This document shows positions 1-10,700 of a stretch of DNA of 22,796 nucleotides, in pieces. Below the pieces are notes generated by a model, which made no database searches, had not been told where the DNA came from, and worked only from the letters and a program-made list of their open reading frames with translations. Source of the stretch: Willaertia magna (lineage: Eukaryota > Heterolobosea > Eutetramitea > Acrasida > Naegleriidae); contig CADWAF010001247.1 in assembly GCA_902984215.1 (NCBI GenBank), positions 1 through 22,796 of the forward strand, read 5' to 3'. How positions within the stretch are numbered: position 1 is the stretch's first letter; each line of letters starts with the position of its first letter. The translations under genes were made by a program, and so were the position numbers.

Positions 1-68
1 CGAACCCGGGCCTCCTGGGGTCTTATAAGAATGAAAGCCAGGTATCCTAGCCACTGGACTATGCGGGA
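1..68 (-). tRNA. tRNA-Glu(UUC), intron-containing, 3' part outside the window
   Basis: Read on the minus strand from 68 downward, the sequence folds as the 5' two thirds of a tRNA. It has a seven-base acceptor strand TCCCGCA, a D arm GTCC/GGAT, a five-pair anticodon stem CCTGG/CCAGG, and the start of a T arm (CCGGG then TTCG) that runs off the window. The loop CTTTCA places TTC as anticodon (bases 35-33), so the tRNA is Glu, and its 5' half closely resembles eukaryotic tRNA-Glu. Twelve extra bases (31-20) lie after position 37, the canonical eukaryotic tRNA intron site. C32 can pair with the G three bases from the intron's 3' end, as expected for the anticodon-intron pair used by tRNA splicing endonuclease. 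TAGTCCAGTGG is a good internal A box; the B box is cut by the edge. The 3' acceptor strand and terminator cannot be seen. Confidence 0.9.
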
Positions 69-92
69 TATATCTGAGAAAAAAATTGAACA

Positions 93-176
93 TTAAGGCA
101 ACTTTTCCGTCGCCTTCGTTGCCGGTAACCTTTCAATCTTTTTCAGTTCGTTCTTGCCAAATTCACTCTTTACCAT
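93..176 (-). other. Small coding-like ORF, 27 codons, possible exon remnant
   Basis: On the minus strand an ATG at 176 opens a 27-residue reading frame ending in TAA at 95-93. It encodes a lysine- and glutamate-rich peptide (MVKSEFGKNELKK... ending TEKLP). Its codons (AAG, AAC, GGC, ACG, GCG) are richer in G+C than the surrounding spacer. A T-rich tract ending in TTTAG lies just before the ATG and resembles a splice acceptor, so this could be a terminal exon or its remnant. No upstream exon could be traced and I do not recognise the peptide. It lies only 24 bp upstream of the tRNA 5' end. It may be chance. Confidence 0.2.
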
Positions 177-308
177 CTATCTAAAGATAAATTTTATACA
201 TATAGTTTATTAACACCTCTTTATGTGTATGAGATATTACTTATTGCTATTTTTCTTTATGATACATTAAAGCTAAACCAAACTGAGAAAAGTGAGGGAG
301 ATAAAAGT

Positions 309-446
309 ATGTCCTACTATGTCCATTTGACGATGGAGGCATTGTTTTTGGCGAAACTGTAAGACAAATCAACAACGATAAAAAGGCCTATGAAAGAAGG
401 GAAAATGAAAAGGCAAAACAATAGTGAAGATTTTGATATTGTGTAA
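309..446 (+). pseudogene. Possible decayed short coding fragment with two frame changes
   Basis: An ATG at 309 begins MSYYVH. The coding-like signal then moves to another frame for 31 residues (326-421, beginning FDDGGIVFGETVRQ and ending ENEKAKQ before a TAG). It returns to the first frame for QNNSEDFDIV and a TAA at 444-446. Two compensating single-base changes, near 326 and near 413-420, would explain this. Codon choice in the middle part (GGC, ATC, AAC, GCC) looks coding rather than like A+T-rich spacer. A splice-based reading is possible (donor GTAAGA at 359, AG at 411-412), but that intron would be purine-rich, unlike the others here. I do not recognise the family. It may be a pseudogene, a gene with sequencing errors, or chance. 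Confidence 0.25.
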
Positions 447-620
447 ATAATATTAGAAAAATGTTGTTCTCTTTCAAATTAGTGTTCCCTTAATACTGAC
501 AATATAAAGTAACAATATTTACATTAATTTTTTAAAGAATTGTAAATACCTGATTTAAAAATTCATTTAATGAAATTACATTAAATTTAACTTTTGAATT
601 ATGTGCTTAATTTAGAAAAA

Positions 621-1151
621 ATGTCCAGAAAGCAAAATGCTATATTTTTTATTCTTTTAGTTCCAACAGCGGCGATCTCGTTGGCAAAAGTAGATGTTTT
701 TTCTTCAAAACTAGAAGCATACGCATTTCGATTACACCCTAATCAAGATTTGTTAGGAAGTATTGTTGAAATTGTTGAAACACATCATCTAGATGCAGTT
801 TCCATTCAAACCTGTGTAGGTTCTTTAAAAAGAGTTGTTGTAAGATTAGCAAATCAATCACATGCCACAATTTTCCAAGCCACTAATCAAACTTACGAAA
901 TTGTAAGTCTTGTTGGAACGGTTAGTGCAAATATTTTGGAAAATGGAAAAAGAGAAGTTATTCCACACATTCATCTTAGTTTTTCGAATGGAATTGATGG
1001 AAGTACATTTGGTGGACATTTATTGGATGGTTCTATTATTTATACAACAGCAGAAATTGTGATTACGGATTTAAAGCAATTAAGATTTACAAGGGAAATT
1101 GATCCAATGACTGGCTACGATGAATTGGTGATTGTAAACAAAAAGCATTAA
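621..1151 (+). CDS. PPC-domain (DUF296) protein with hydrophobic N terminus
   Basis: A 176-residue protein whose body (about residues 35-149) matches the PPC/DUF296 fold. It begins YAFRLHPNQDLLGS and continues through VGSLKRVVVRLAN, the core YEIVSLVGTVS, PHIHLSFSN and GGHLLDGSIIYTTAEIVI. The HIH and GGHL motifs are the family's most conserved elements. PPC proteins are small trimers in bacteria and archaea, and in plants they are fused to AT-hooks. No AT-hook is present here, so this is the stand-alone type, whose molecular role is poorly defined. The start chosen is the ATG at 621, preceded by AAAAA as in neighbouring genes. Residues 7-22 (AIFFILLVPTAAISLA) form a hydrophobic stretch after basic residues, which resembles a signal peptide or anchor and is unusual for this family. 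The same DNA ends in a T-rich tract and TTTTAG (to 660), so a spliced alternative N terminus is possible. The domain is intact either way. Confidence 0.85.
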   Translation: MSRKQNAIFFILLVPTAAISLAKVDVFSSKLEAYAFRLHPNQDLLGSIVEIVETHHLDAVSIQTCVGSLKRVVVRLANQSHATIFQATNQTYEIVSLVGTVSANILENGKREVIPHIHLSFSNGIDGSTFGGHLLDGSIIYTTAEIVITDLKQLRFTREIDPMTGYDELVIVNKKH

Positions 1152-1310
1152 ATTTACAAAACAAAAAAACTAATAGCCATTCTTTCAAATTGGAATTAAC
1201 CGCAAAGCTTATATACTGTAGATAAATATAATGAATTTCAATTAAATATTTTTTTATGTAAAAAGATCTACAAAATTATGGTTCAATAAAATTCAACAAA
1301 TGTTGTGTTC

Positions 1311-1664
1311 TTAGAAATTATTGTAAATTACTTTTTCGTTTCTTGATCCTAAAAATTGTTGTATCTCTAAAGGTATTTCAATATTATTTTCTTTAAAAAA
1401 TTGTAAATAAAGTGAAAAATCAATTTCTGGTAATGGTTGAATAATTTGTGGTGATACATAAAGTTGATTTTGAAATTCAAATCCTTTATTTTCTTTTTCT
1501 ATTCTATCCTTTAATGAATTAATATCATTTTGTCCTTGCTCTCTTTGTCTCTTTAACATTTCTATGCAATACACAAGTGATTTCATACTTTTTGACAGCA
1601 ATATCGGAGCATTACAATAAAAAAAGTGAAACAAAATGAAAACCTACTCTTTGCTTTCTTCCAT
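1311..1664 (-). CDS. Unrecognised small protein, two exons, 97 residues
   Basis: Proposed exons on the minus strand are 1664-1648 (17 bases) and 1587-1311, joined across a 60-base intron with donor GTAGGT and acceptor AAAAAG. The start at 1664 sits in AAAAAAAATGG, the same A-run context seen before the VAC14, MDN1 and PPC starts. The join keeps the frame and gives MEESKDMKSLVYCIEM... The N-terminal half (to about residue 45) is charged and probably helical or coiled-coil. The second half contains YVSPQIIQPLPEIDF and a helix-like stretch around FKENNIEIPLEIQQFLG. I do not recognise the family. If the intron is wrong, an uninterrupted frame starts at the ATG at 1586 and encodes 91 residues. The start codon lies only 54 bases after the midasin stop codon on the same strand, so its promoter must lie within or overlap the end of MDN1, or the two genes are transcribed together. 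Confidence 0.6.
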
Positions 1665-1718
1665 TTTTTTTATTGGGAGGAAATAATGTTTTACAATATA
1701 ATTTTTTATTTAATAAAT

Positions 1719-4700
1719 TTAATACATTTGTTCATTAGTCATGTTAATTAATTCAAAGTATTGTCTTAAAGCATCTGAAAGAATTTCAGGAAGTGTTTGA
1801 ATATCTCTTAAAATAATATAGTAAGGGAATGGGAACTTTTCAATATAATAACTGAAGGTTAATGGTTGTTTTGAATCTAATGGATTTGAGTTGATAGTCT
1901 TAACTTCTAAAATAGATTCTTTTGGATTTGGATTATCAATAAGGATGAATACGAAAAGTATTTTCTTTTCTTGACCTTCTCTAACTAACTTAACAATACG
2001 TTCTCTTTCTAACATTCTACCATCTGAAATAACGAAAGCTAATTGATATTGTTCATTTTGACTTGAAACTTCATAGTTCTTATAATTTTCCATTAATTGG
2101 ATTGTGTCTTTAAGGAATGTAACCATTTGAGTTTGATTTTGATTGAAAGTGAATTGTGATAATATTTCAGAGCCAGCATCATCACTGAATGGTTTTTCGA
2201 ATGGATGTAAGAGTTTCATCTTTTCACCAAAACTAACAACACCTAATTGACCAACTTCTAATTGAGACATTGCTTTTGCAATTAATGTTAAAGCTTCACA
2301 TGCCATTTGACCTGCATAGTTATCGTTCATTGATTTAGAGTCATCAATTGCTAAAAGGATTTGATATTGTCTCTTATTTGGTTTAGTTCTTCTTAACCAA
2401 ATCTTATCTTTTCTAAATTGACTAGCAATATAAGGAATAACTTTCTTCATATTAATTCTTTTACCAGTCTTGTAATCACCTTTTAACTTAGTAGCTAACG
2501 TTGGCTCAAGTATTAGTCTAAGTTGTTCACATAATTCTTGAGATAAACTTGATGTTAGAATATCAAATTGTTTCCAAACTTCTTTGCTCTTTTGTACGTT
2601 TTCTTCGGAATTTCTCCAATCAGCTAATGTTTTTTCAAGTTCTTCTCTCATAGCCTTAATTTCTTCCATAGTTAAAGGTTTTGGTTGTTCTGGTTCTTCT
2701 TCCATTGCGTCTTCATCAAAATCTTGTCTTGTGTGGATAGTACTTTCAAAGTTTGTTTTAACAAACTCGCCTTTCTTTTCTTGTTGTTCAAACTTAAGAT
2801 CTTCCATATTTTCATCTTCGTCTTCAGGTAATTCAATCTTTTTATCTAGTTTTGAAGAAACATTCTTTGGTCTAGAATCAGATTCTTGGTTGCCCTCTTC
2901 ATTATCTTTTTCTTCATTTCCGAATTTTTCTTCTTCCTTTTTCTTTTGTTCTTGATTTTCATCTTCAACTTCTTCTTCATCGTCATCCATCATTTGAGGG
3001 AATTCTTTTGATTGTTCTTCAGTTGCATTAGCTAAGGTTTGTTGATCATTCATGTCTTTATCTTCGTCATCCTCGTCAACAAGTTCATAAGCATCTCCTT
3101 CTTTTTCTTGTTTTTCTTTTGGTTCTTCTTTCTTTTCTTTCTTGTTCTTCTCTACAACATTTATCTTCTCTTTCCATTTCTTCATTGCATCACCTAAACT
3201 ATTCTTTGGATTAGGATCCATTTGCATTTGATTTGCCTCATCTTTATGTTGTTCGTTTTCTCCTTGGTCCATACTTTCACCTAATTCGTTCTTGTTAGTG
3301 TCTTGACCATTTTCTTCAGAATTATTATTCTTCTTTTCTTGTCTTTCAGATTCTGTGGTTTCCTCATCTTTTACTTCAGAAGGCTTTCCAGCAGTTTGTT
3401 TGACACCAAATGGTGTTTCTTTTAATTCAGTGTTGTCAGCTTCTTCTTGGGCGAATGTCTTATTCTTTTCTTCTTCCTCTTCATTTTCACCTTCTTTTTC
3501 TTCGTCTTTATTTTCCTCATCTTCACCTTCCTTATTATTTTCTTCTTCTAACTTTGGATCTATGTGATTGACATCTTCTTGGTCTTCTACTTCAGGAGGT
3601 TGTTCTTCATCTTGTTTAACATCCTCAGTTTCAACTTGTTCGTCGATTTGTTCATCTTTCTTCTTCTTGAGAGGGTCTGTTGCTTCTTCTTCATCTTCGT
3701 TTTGATTTTCAGTTTCATTTTCTCCTTCTTTTTCATCTTCACCTTCTTCCTCGTCATTTTCTTCTTCCATATTGTCCTCTTCTATTTCTAAGTTGTCCAA
3801 ATTGAAATCTTCTTCCTTGTTATCTTCATCTTTATCATTTTGATCGTCTTTTTCTTCACCATTTTCAGTTTCTTCAGGGTTCATTTGGTCTGTAAATTCT
3901 TCTTGATCTTCTACTGGTTCTTCTTCATCTTCAAACTCCATTGGTTCTTTCTTTTTATTGTCTTTGTTGTTTTGGTTGCTTAATGGATCTTCTTCATTTT
4001 CTTGGGCTTTCAACTCAGAATCTTGTTCTTGTGGTTTGTTTGATTTTTCGTCACTTTCTTCTTTCTTATCATCCCTGTCATTTTCATTTTCATCCCACAA
4101 TTTATCGTCTAAATCTTCTTTGTTTGGATCTTCTTCTTCAATATCTCCCATTTCTTTATTTTCATTCTCATCTTCTTCTTCCTCATTTTCTTCTTCCTCA
4201 TCTTTTTCCATTTCTTGAAGTTCAGATTCGAAGTCTCCTTCCATTTCAATTGCGTTATCATTCTTTTCAGTCTCTTTATCGTTTTTCTCTCTATCCTTTT
4301 CATTAAGCAATTGATCTTCTTGTTCAATTTGATCACTGACATCATTAATTCCCTCTCCATCATCCATACCAGTTCCTGAACTGAATTCAGTTGGTCCTTC
4401 TTGATTTTCGTCGTTTTCTCCTTCTTTTTCTTCACAGAAACCGTTCTTGAATAGTGTTGTAAATACATGTAATAAGACATAGTCAAGTTTACAAACACTC
4501 TTATGGTAATGAACCAATGGAATTTTAACTAAATCTATAATACCGTTCAATCTTTGAAGGAGAGGTGTTAAGTTAGCAAGGAATTCAACAAATGAGTTGA
4601 CTACTATTGGATTAACGTCAGATTGTTGGGTATGTTCAATTATTTCATTAGTCATTGAAATTAAATCATCATTTAATTTGTTGATATTACTGTTCATACC

Positions 4701-7700
4701 ATTGAAACACTTTGAGAAATGTTCTTCCATACGTGCAACAGAGTTATTTCTGCATAGATAAGAAAGTGGGTAATCTTCTGCTTCTTCTTCATCTTTCTTA
4801 CTTGAACTAAGTTCTTCCTTTGCCTTGTTGACAACATCTTTCAATAATTCTTTTTCTTCACTATGTGCTTTGATTAAATCTTGAATTAATAATTGGACAC
4901 ATTTAACTGCGTGAACATATTTTTCAGAGTAGGAAGAGATGAACGTGTTATTGATATGATGAGAAGTTTGTGGAGCAAATTGAGTGTTATTAAAGGAGGC
5001 TCTTTCATCTTCTAATTCTACTAAAATAATGTCAAGTTCCTTACATTTTGGTGTTAACGTAGATTTAGAGAATTGTTCTAGGATAACTTTAACTTTAGAA
5101 AGATTTTCATAATTTTCTTTGACTTTCTCCATGTCTTGGTAGGTAATTAAGGTCAATGTTGAGGTTTCAAGTCCAACACTCTTTCTCAAAATAGATTCAA
5201 TATTTTCTACACATTTTGATACAAGTGTCTTTGCTTCTTCAAGAGACTTGTGTAGAGACACATAGGTCTTTTCTTCTTCATTCTTTACTAAAGTGTGATA
5301 TAAAGAGGTTAATTGAGAAACTAATTCACCAAGTTTGAATAATAAAGCTGATTGATTTTCAATAGATTCTTTTGCAATACTTTGAGAAGGAAGTAACAAG
5401 GTGGTATTGGTTGTCAAGCTATTATATAAATTAGAGAATATTTCAATAAATGCTCTATTATTCTTTTGTTGACGTTCAATTGAACTGATATAATCTCTGT
5501 GTTTCATTGTCAAGAAGAATAAGTTATCAGGATATCCTCTCATCTTGTTCTTTTGAGTTGTTATGTCTTCAGAAATCTCAGTATCGAAAACTACTCTTAA
5601 GTTTTGTAAAGCAAAGACATTCTTAAAGAAATAGTCATCAGCCTTATTCCATACTTCAACAATTTCCTTATTGTTCAATGATTTAAGATTAACATTAGAG
5701 AATGGTTTTTGAAGAACTTGGTAAGGAGTAGTTTCTTTTGCAACACCTTTCTTTAGGTACGAAATACCTAAATCTGATAATTCAGTCAATAGTGAAACCA
5801 AAGCTCTTAGTTTGATTGGTTTAGATGCCTTTTTCTTATTTAATTCTTCAGTTCTTTCTATAATTTCAGTACTTAAATCTTCTAAATTGTTTACAACAGC
5901 ATCATATTCCTTAATAATTTCACTATTTAAAATGTGTTGTTCGAAATTCTTACCACACAATTCAAATACAACAGGTAATCTTTCAATTACATTTCCTTTC
6001 ATCTCTTCGGTTGTGAATTGTTCAACAATAGTTTTTTCTAATTTTGCATTTTGCTTATAGAAGGTAACATTTTTGTCAGTTTCCATTACATTTGAAATTA
6101 CTTTCTTGGATTTAATTAAATGATCATGAACTAGTGTTTCTTCTACTGGTTCTTCTTCTTTGGCCTTCTTATTCTTCTTATTCTTTCTCTTTCTTTGATT
6201 TCTTTTACGTTTATCTTTTTGTTGTACAGTTTCAGTTGCTGCAGAAAGTTCATCAAATTTATCCCATAAAGCTCTTGCCTGTTGAGCCAATACATTTGCA
6301 AAACCTTTAGAGAATTGAGCTAATGCTTTTCTTGATTTTCTTGTTGTAGCACGAATGGAATCTACATTTACATCTTCCCATTTAGTAAGGGTAATAAAAT
6401 CTCTTAATTTTTCTTCCAAAGGTTTCTTTTCTCTTTCTAATTTATCATTAAGTGTAGGAATAAATTGCTTATAATAACGATATAAATTGTACAACAAATC
6501 TCTGAACTTTAATTGTACGGGACTTGCATTAGAAAGTTTTTCAATTTGAGCAGTAAGGTGTTGACAGAAGTTATGAAGTAAGTCTAGTCTGAATTCAAAA
6601 TCTCCAATACTAGAGGTTCTAATGAAATCATCACAAATTTCAAAGAAGTCTTTCATTGTTTGATCAATTTCAGAGCTGTCAAAGTCACTGTTACAAACTA
6701 AGGAATAAAATCTGAACCACCAAGTAATTGTTTTAACTTTGTATTCTTTTGCCTTCAAATCATAAATACCTCTCCAATTTTCTAATTCCATTCTTCTCCA
6801 TCTAATAACTAAGGAAGATAATTTTCTAATTTCATCCTGTAAGGTGTGTACACTAGCCGTTAAATATTCTTCCCATTCTTTAGCTTTGTTCAAAAGTAGT
6901 TCCAAACCAGTGAGAATTTTAATGAGTGGACTGGTAACCGGTTGATTTAAAATATGTTCACAAATCTTAACCATTTCGACTAGAATTGGATGACCTTTTT
7001 GTTCTTCACTACTATACTTTTGAATAAGGAAGTTAAGTCTTTGTAACATTGGGAATAATGTTGAGAAAGCAAGAGTAATTTCAGGAATATTAGGGTCGTT
7101 GTAAATTTCTAAATAAGCCTTTTTCTTTGCTTCCTTTGAATTATCCACTTTAACAAGAAGATTGTTGAGTGTACGACTACCGAAAAGTACCAAAGGTAAA
7201 TGACCTGATGAAGACATATCAATTCTATACTTTCCTTCTAATGAGTTAATAATACCAACAGCAACACCCAAAGACTCGTCAAACATTTTACTTCTAATTT
7301 CAGAGATAGTGGAACTTGTTTGTGCGCTATTGTCTCTTGCTACTAAATTAGTAAATACGTTTTTGTGAGTATTTACGAGATAGTCAATTTCAGATACATC
7401 ATGAATGAGTCTATTAACATCTTCAAGTAATTTCTTTTCTGATACTAATTCTCCTTTCTTTCCAGAAACATTTAAAATAACGTTATCTTCTTCTTTCTTT
7501 GAGAATTGAGTATAATCCTCCGCATAAGTTGGGAACATATTTTCCATTTCTTCTTCTAATATTTCTTCATCTGTTTGAATAACAATTTTTCTTTCCTTGT
7601 TCTTGTAGAAGCTATCTTCTTCCTCTTTCTTCTTTTCTAACTCTTCTTCAACTCTTTCAAAGAGATTTGAATAAAGAGCAAAAACTTCATCTAAAACTAA

Positions 7701-10700
7701 TAGATTTTGCTTTGTCTTTTCAGTGGATGGAGATTCTGACACAATTAATAATAATGCTCTAGACATTAAAACTCTCAAAACTTTGATGATGACTTCGTAT
7801 TGTTTACACTTAGATGCTACATTAAGTGTATTTTCTTCAATAGGTTTAACCCATTTCTTGACTACTTCTAAATCATTTTGAATCTTTGTTAATGAATTAG
7901 ATGAAGGGAAAGAAAGCATATTGTTTAAAACTTGATTGATGGTGTTTGATTCTGTTTTATCTTTAGGTGATAGACAGCCATAACATAATAATCTCAAACC
8001 ATATTTAACATTGTAAATACATCCTGTGAATGGAATAATTAAATCTTCAAAACCAAAACTATTTTTCATTAATTTTCCTTTAATAATAGAAATGGTATTA
8101 GATTGGAAAGAGTCTTCTTTGGTAATTAATTCAGAAATAATATTTTGTTCTCCTTCTTCAGTTCTTTTTTCATACTTTAAGAAATTATTTACAAGAGAAT
8201 GAAGTACTTCTTTTTGATCTTCTACTTTTTTCATATCTCTATAAATTTCTAAGAATGCCTCATTGAAAGGTCTATGGACAACCTTCTTGGAAACTTTGTC
8301 TAAAGCGGATTGAATATGTTCAACCTCGTCTTCAACATTCTCAGTAATAAAGTTCTTTTCACGTCCAGTAATGAATTTTTGAATGGAAGAAAGAACATTT
8401 AATTTTTCAGTCAAAACAGATAAATCTTCCTTCAAATGTTTGTCATAAATAGAGTATTTGAGGGTAGGGTCCAAGGCATTTGCAGGAATAAACAAACTCA
8501 TTCTAACTTCACCTAATTTAATCCAAGCCAAACCTCTATTAACTAAATCTTTGTTGGAATCATCCAAACATTTTGCGACAATAAGTTTGCAAATATCAAC
8601 CAATTCATTCTTTTTAGCTTTTAGTCTTGTGTCAGAGGATTGGAGAATAATATGTGAAATATCATTAAGCAAGGATATTTCGGTATAGTTGTTCAAAATT
8701 TGATCAACTAGTTTAACAAGCTTACTATTGTTTTCTTCATCAAATGTTTTCTTGAAAGACAATAAAGTGTCACAATATAAATTAGTCAAGTTCTTCCAAT
8801 CATTTCCATTATTATCCAGAAGTTCAATATTAGATGTAATTAATTGAATGATTTTCTTGATTTGTTCCATTTTCAAATATCTTGATCTAATTGGTATATT
8901 TTCCCAACCACTTAACAGTTTTAAAATATGAACAGAGTTAACATCTTGGAATATTCTTATTGGTCCTGAGAGATCATCTCTACTCAATTCTTCAGTTTGT
9001 TTTTCTTTTTCAAATGCTGATTGATTATAAGTATTCTCCCAAACTCTTTCATTCCAATAAACCCAAACATAATTTAGAATTGGCGGAATACTTTGTAAAA
9101 TTTCTAGTAGCTTACCACTTTCAGCAGTATTAATATCTAATGAAAGATCCCATAAAAGCATTTGGTAAGGTACAAGATCGAAAGGAGATCTTGAGCAATT
9201 TCTTAAAACAAAGTCCACTAAATGTCTACATCTTGTTACTGCTGTGGATAAAGTACCTTTTGCTTGTTCTATTTCAGTAGCATCAATTCTCTTACACAAA
9301 CAACTTATTTCTGTTAATACAGAAATTACATTCAATTCATAATTCATACTTTTATGATCAAAGAGTGGATATAAGGCTCTAATTGAATGTAATTCTGAAA
9401 CATTGACTCTCTTTTTATCAGGAGCAGTAAACTCTGCAATATCATTGAATAATTTATCAATAACAAATTCTTGTTGAGGTTTAGAGAGTTCGTTATATGG
9501 AGTGGAGGTATCTTGGGATTCTGTTGCTGGTTTGTTTTCCACTAGTTGAGGAACTTCACGCAGTGATTCTAAAAGGGTTGGATTTTCTGGATTATTTGGG
9601 TTTTGAGTAATATATTTTGCAGTGGTCATACCATTCAATAATAAATCGTTTAATTCTCTATTGGTTGGATCAATTGTGTTTGAAGAAACAAAATTCTCTA
9701 GGCTATCAATAATTTGTTTGAGTTCCATATTTTGAGAAATATTTGGTTTGCCACAATATTTATAAAGTGTATTTTTCTTTCCTGTACTATTAAATGCTTC
9801 TACTACCATGTTGTCAATTTCACTCATAAGGGTACAAAGTTGTTCATATTGTACTTGTGGAGATTGTTCGTCCTTCTTTTTACTCTTTTTGATATTCATC
9901 TTAAGGAAATCCTTTGCCAACCAATTCCAGTAAATAAAGAACTCTTCAGTCAATTCATTAGTGGTATTTAAGTAATGCCATAATTTATCTCTACATCTTA
10001 AAATACCTCTTAATTCTTCTAATGATTGAACAAATGTAGATTCAAGACTGGCATTCATAAAAGACTCCATAAATGATTCAATTTGTTTAAATAATGAGAA
10101 TAAATGTACTACTACCTTATTAGGTGCACTTCCTCTGTGCTTAGGATTTAAGTAGTAATAATAAGATTGATGTAAAAGGGATGTCTTCTTTTCTATAATA
10201 CTTCCTCTATAATTCTTTTTAATGCTATCTTCTTCGTCAAATAATCTACTTTGGTGTGTTGTTAGCAAGCTGGCCTTTTCAAATATACTGTCTGTTTCTT
10301 TATCAATCAATCCAAGATAATTTAATTTTGAATACATATCCTCGCTTACTTTTAAGTTGATTGGTTGGAAAAGCAAAGCGTCACTAAACTTTGGATTTAC
10401 CACAGAAACTAGTTTTTCGAAAGCTTTTTCAACCTTTATAGAGAAAGGGGTTGACTTTCTTCTCTTTAATAACTCAATTCCTTTTTCTAATAATTGACTT
10501 AAAACTTCTTCATCCTTACATAATATTAGCAATCTAGACAGCCAATTGCGTCTTATGTCAATGTCTTTCAAAGAACTCAAATCTATGAAGTATTCTAATG
10601 CGTATTGCATGTCGCTAACTAATTCTTCTAATGTTCTTGTAGTTTCCATTTCAGAATTTTTCAAAATTGTTTGATCCAAGTCATGAGTTTGAAGATATAC

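Larger units (their letters stand above)
69..620. other. 552-bp stretch without a confident gene
   Basis: This is the gap between the tRNA-Glu gene and the PPC-domain gene. Most of it (about 180-300 and 450-620) is A+T-rich non-coding DNA and probably includes the PPC gene's promoter and leader; I see no convincing TATA element. Two patches richer in G+C look more like coding sequence and are listed separately: 93-176 on the minus strand and 309-446 on the plus strand. A weak inverted repeat (GGCAAC at 97-102, GTTGCC at 118-123) lies inside the first patch. Confidence 0.6.

Noticed and set aside
97..123. GGCAAC/GTTGCC inverted repeat as a terminator or structured RNA
   Set aside because: Six base pairs around a 15-base loop is weak, and no T-run or conserved structure supports it.
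594..620. Upstream extension of the PPC frame to a TTG codon
   Set aside because: There is no ATG in the extension; the ATG at 621 has the A-run context used by neighbouring genes.
309..660. Joining the 309-358 segment to the PPC gene as a first exon
   Set aside because: The donor at 359 and the acceptors ending at 615 or 660 do not keep the PPC reading frame.
2584..4306. Several long plus-strand open frames rich in Ser, Phe and Leu opposite the midasin acidic tract
   Set aside because: They are reverse-strand readings of GAA/GAT/AAG codons. The opposite strand encodes the recognisable midasin protein, and none of these frames shows a domain.
4109..4498. Minus-strand 129-codon frame rich in Lys, Met and Arg
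   Set aside because: It is a shifted reading of the midasin acidic tract, with the composition expected from frame-shifted GAA/GAT codons.
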